The translations under genes and the position numbers were made by a program. From Megascapheus bottae (lineage: Eukaryota; Chordata; Mammalia; Rodentia; Geomyidae), in NCBI GenBank assembly GCA_024803745.1, contig JANJXV010000043.1, positions 1,695,501-1,759,500 of the forward strand: 64,000 nt of DNA, read 5' to 3'. The notes under the pieces were generated by a model. That model was not told where the DNA came from and made no database searches. It saw only the letters and a list, made by a program, of their open reading frames with translations. Numbering within the stretch: position 1 is the first letter of the stretch; each line of letters starts with the position of its first letter. This document shows, one piece after another, positions 61,511 to 64,000 of the stretch.

Positions 61511-63234
61511 ATGGGAGCCTCAGAATCGTCACAGTTAGTGACTGCTCTTGACGCGCTACTGCGCGCTAAGAATCTGAAAGTGAAACAAAGTACCTTGAGA
61601 CTTTTCCTCCTTAATGTAGAGGAGGTGGCCCATTGGTTCTCTGTGTCAGGTAATTTATCATTGCCTGCTTGGGATAAATTAGGGAGAGACTTAGACGCCG
61701 CAGCAGATTGAGGACGTCTAGGGCCCGGAGTAAGACCCATTTGGAAACTAGTTAGGAGCTGTTTGACTGATGAGCGTTGCTCCAGCGCACTAGTGGAAGG
61801 AAAAATGGCATTGGAGGAATTTAAGGAGGAAAGGTCAGAATCAAGGAGCGAGAATTCAGGGGAGGATCGGAAGATTCCTTCTATTTATCCCCCCTTGCCG
61901 CCTGAAAACCTGCAGGAAGAGCCTGATCCAGAAGAGCCTGTGTTAGGTGCAGTATCTCGGCTTAGTATTATCTCAGACTGGAAGAGGTCGCGCAAGAAAG
62001 CAGACCTTAATGTAGGACAGGAAGTTCCTTTTTTCGAGCCGCTGCCCCCTCCTTTTCCTCCTCCTTCTACCCCGCCTGTTGCGGGTGTTGGGCGCTCCCG
62101 AGCTCCAGAAGTGTGGAAGCAAGTACAAAAGGAACTTTGTTTAGGATGCCCACTTTTTGAAGGTCCCAATAATCAGAGATACCATGAGCCCATAGATTTT
62201 AAAACCATTAAAGCACTTGCCGAGTCAGTCAGTGCCTACGGAGTGGGGGCCTCTTTACTGTAGCTCAGGTGGAGAGCCTTAATAGACACTGCAGGACCCC
62301 GGCAGATTGGGCTTCGCTTGCTCGAGCTTGTCTTAGCCCAGGGCAATACCTGGACTGGAGAGCTTTTGTTATGGAATATGCCACTGAACAAGCTGCAATT
62401 AATGCAAATGAGGGAAGGCCTTATTGGAATAGGGATATGCTATTAGGATTGGGAAATTTTGTTAATGATCAAAATATATTTCCCGCTAATGTTTATGGCC
62501 AAATTAATCAAATAGGCATTAGGGCATGGAAAGCCCTCCCAAACAGAGGAGAAGTCGCAGGGAATCTCACTAAAATTATTCAGGGCCCTCTGGAAACTTT
62601 TTCAGATTTTGTTGCCCGAATGGTTGATGCAGCTGGAAAAATCTTTGGGGACGCAGATAGGGCCATGCCCCTTATCCAACAATTAGTATTTGAGCAGTGT
62701 ACTAAAGAATGTAGAGCAGCAATCACCCCATACAAAGGAAAAGGCATTGAGGTGTGGATGAAAGTATGTAGAGAAATTGGAGGGCCCCTTACCAACGCAG
62801 GTCTAGCTGCTGCAGTGGTCCAAATGACAAGGCAAGGACAAAAGGGAAATAATGCATGTTATAAATGTGGTAAGCCAGGCCATATGAGAAGAAACTGTCC
62901 GGAGAAAAATAATAAGGGAGGTTCCGGAAATCAGCCTCAGGGGTGTTCCTTGCCAGGTCTCTGCCCCCGATGCAGGAAAGGAAATCATTGGGCCAACGAG
63001 TGTAAATCAGTAAAGGACAAAGAAGGACGACCTTTGCCTCCTCTTAATCAGCAGGACTCAAAAAACGGGTACTGGGGCCCATGTCCCCAGGGCCCTCAAA
63101 TATATGGGGCAATGACATCTGCCTCCAGGCTGGTAACAGAGACATGGCCAACCCTTTGGCATCCGAGCCAGCGAGGAGAGCCACTTCAGGGTCAGCAGGA
63201 CCTGACCTCTGTTCCACCACAAGACTCATATTAA
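61511..63234 (+). pseudogene. gag: Endogenous retroviral gag, defective
   Basis: Structural polyprotein of a betaretrovirus-like provirus. The ATG at 61,511 opens MGASES with Gly2, a myristoylation signal of the matrix domain; about 66 residues follow before an in-frame TGA (61,709-61,711). The same frame continues after the stop through an acidic, proline-rich region (IYPPLPPENL; PPPFPPPSTPP) to the capsid start (RYHEPIDFK, about 62,180). A one-base frameshift near 62,245-62,254 follows; the first frame ends at TAG 62,261. The capsid continues in the next frame with the major homology region (QGPLETFSDFVARM, about 62,581). Two nucleocapsid zinc knuckles of the CX2CX4HX4C type follow at about 62,859-62,900 and 62,962-63,003. 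It ends at TAA 63,232. One stop and one frameshift make this copy unable to give full Gag. Confidence 0.9.
63060..63095 (+). promoter_or_regulatory. gag-pro -1 ribosomal frameshift signal
   Basis: The slippery heptamer A AAA AAC (63,060-63,066) lies in the correct phase of the gag frame. Five bases later a stem CTGGGG (63,072-63,077) can pair with CCCCAG (63,085-63,090) around a seven-base loop. Nearby GGGCCC repeats could form a pseudoknot. A -1 slip leads exactly into the dUTPase frame. This matches the betaretroviral gag-pro arrangement. Confidence 0.85.
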
Positions 63235-64000
63235 CCCCCAAAATGGGAGTCCAACTAGTGGACTGATTTTAAGGGCCCCCTTCCTCCAGACACAGTGGGC
63301 CTTTTAATTGGCCGTTCCTCCTCCACCATTAAAGGACTGAGAATTCATCCTGGTGTAATAGATTCTGACTATCAAGGTATTGTTAAAATCATGGTGGAAT
63401 CTCCCCGGGGAATCTCAGCCATTTCACCTGGGGACCGCATAGCTCAATTATTGTTACTTCCAATGTTGTCATAAATTGTTTCCCACAAGAAATACTAGTC
63501 GAGGAAATCAAGGCTTTGGGTCCTCAGGAGGCAATGCAGCATATTTATCCATGGATCTTGAAGAACGGCCTGTTCTCAAACTATTAATAGATGGAAAATC
63601 TATTTTGGGATTATTAGATACTGGAGCAGATAAGAGCATTATTTCTAATCAGGATTGGCCAAAAGCCTGGCCTATGCAGGTCGCTTCGCAGTCTTTACAA
63701 GGATTAGGATATGCATCTACTCCAAGCATGAGCGCAGCTATGTTGCACTGGAAAGTTCAGGAAGGACATAGTGGACTTTTCCAGCCCTATGTGGTCTCTA
63801 TACCCATATCCCTTTGGGGAAGAGATATCCTAAGACAGATGAAGTTCAAACCTACCAATGATACTCCTAGCAAAGCAGAAAAAATCATGTCAAATATGGG
63901 ATATCGACCAGGTTTTGGACTAGGAAAACAATTACAGGGATGTACCTCTCCCATCCCAGTAGAACAGCATCCAAAAAATCAGGGTCTGGGGTTTTCTTAG
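63066..64000 (+). pseudogene. pro: Endogenous retroviral pro (dUTPase-protease), defective
   Basis: Reached by -1 frameshift from gag. The dUTPase comes first: motif 1 SAGPDL at about 63,192 in one frame, which stops at TGA 63,264-63,266. The remaining motifs lie in a second frame from about 63,271: GLLIGRSSS (about 63,298), GVIDSDYQG (about 63,352) and GDRIAQL (about 63,433), ending at TAA 63,472. The aspartic protease lies in a third frame from about 63,476: active site LLDTGAD (Asp codon at 63,617), flap region GYASTPSMS, and the C-terminal GRDIL motif (about 63,821). A G-patch domain (MGYRPGFGLGK, about 63,896) closes the frame at TAG 63,998-64,000. dUTPase and protease normally share one frame, so there are two frameshifts here. 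Catalytic motifs are all visible, but the product is broken. pol should begin at or just past the window edge. Confidence 0.85.

Noticed and set aside
63980..64000. pro-pol slippery site in GGGGTTTTCTTAG
   Set aside because: The GGGTTTT run is not in the phase required for a canonical -1 heptamer in the protease frame, and the downstream sequence is outside the window.

Overview
The window is nuclear DNA from a mammal, almost certainly a rodent. The evidence is class-I olfactory-receptor-type (OR) sequences of the OR7 kind, L1 3' ends, a class II (IAP/betaretrovirus-like) endogenous retrovirus, and SINEs. The SINEs join a B1-like head (CCTAGCTACTCAGGAGGC) to a tRNA/ID-like tail (GTGGCTCAAnTGGnAGAG ... 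GAGTTCAAnnCCCAGGACTG). From memory that architecture belongs to heteromyid/geomyid rodents such as kangaroo rats (Dipodomys). The species call is inference; no gene here names the species.

Three regions follow each other. (1) 1-17,570 is ordinary AT-rich intergenic DNA holding three broken OR copies: about 1,632-2,559 (+), 10,495-11,431 (+) and 12,944-13,888 (-). They are separated by L1 3' fragments, SINEs and microsatellites (CA, TG, GAT, TGTGA, CTTT). No intact gene was found there. (2) 17,571-61,018 (about 43.4 kb) is one uninterrupted array of degenerate telomere-like hexamers. On the + strand it reads CCCTAA, CCCTCA, CACTAA, CCATAA, CCGTAA and AACCTAA. The C-rich strand stays on + almost throughout; the only clear inversion is a 20-bp palindrome at 48,404. 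Its degeneracy and length fit a TTAGGG-type satellite (kangaroo-rat HS-alpha, guinea-pig alpha) better than a functional telomere. It is not featureless: rare non-hexamer signatures recur, one of them 31 times over 35 kb, and several long internal duplications (71 to about 840 bp) show that it grows by copying blocks hundreds of bases long. (3) 61,019-64,000 is the 5' part of an endogenous retrovirus inserted at or in the edge of the array: LTR, tRNA primer site, splice donor, gag, a gag-pro frameshift signal, and dUTPase-protease ending at the window edge. Both gag and pro carry breaks, so this copy is defective.

The long open frames in the array (Val-Arg and Gly-Leu on -, Leu-Thr and Pro-Asn on +) follow from the hexamer lacking stops in some frames and are not annotated as genes. 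No RNA gene, CRISPR array or bacterial-type operon was seen. The most interesting material is the higher-order structure inside the satellite and the retrovirus at its boundary, with an apparent tRNA-Ile primer site.
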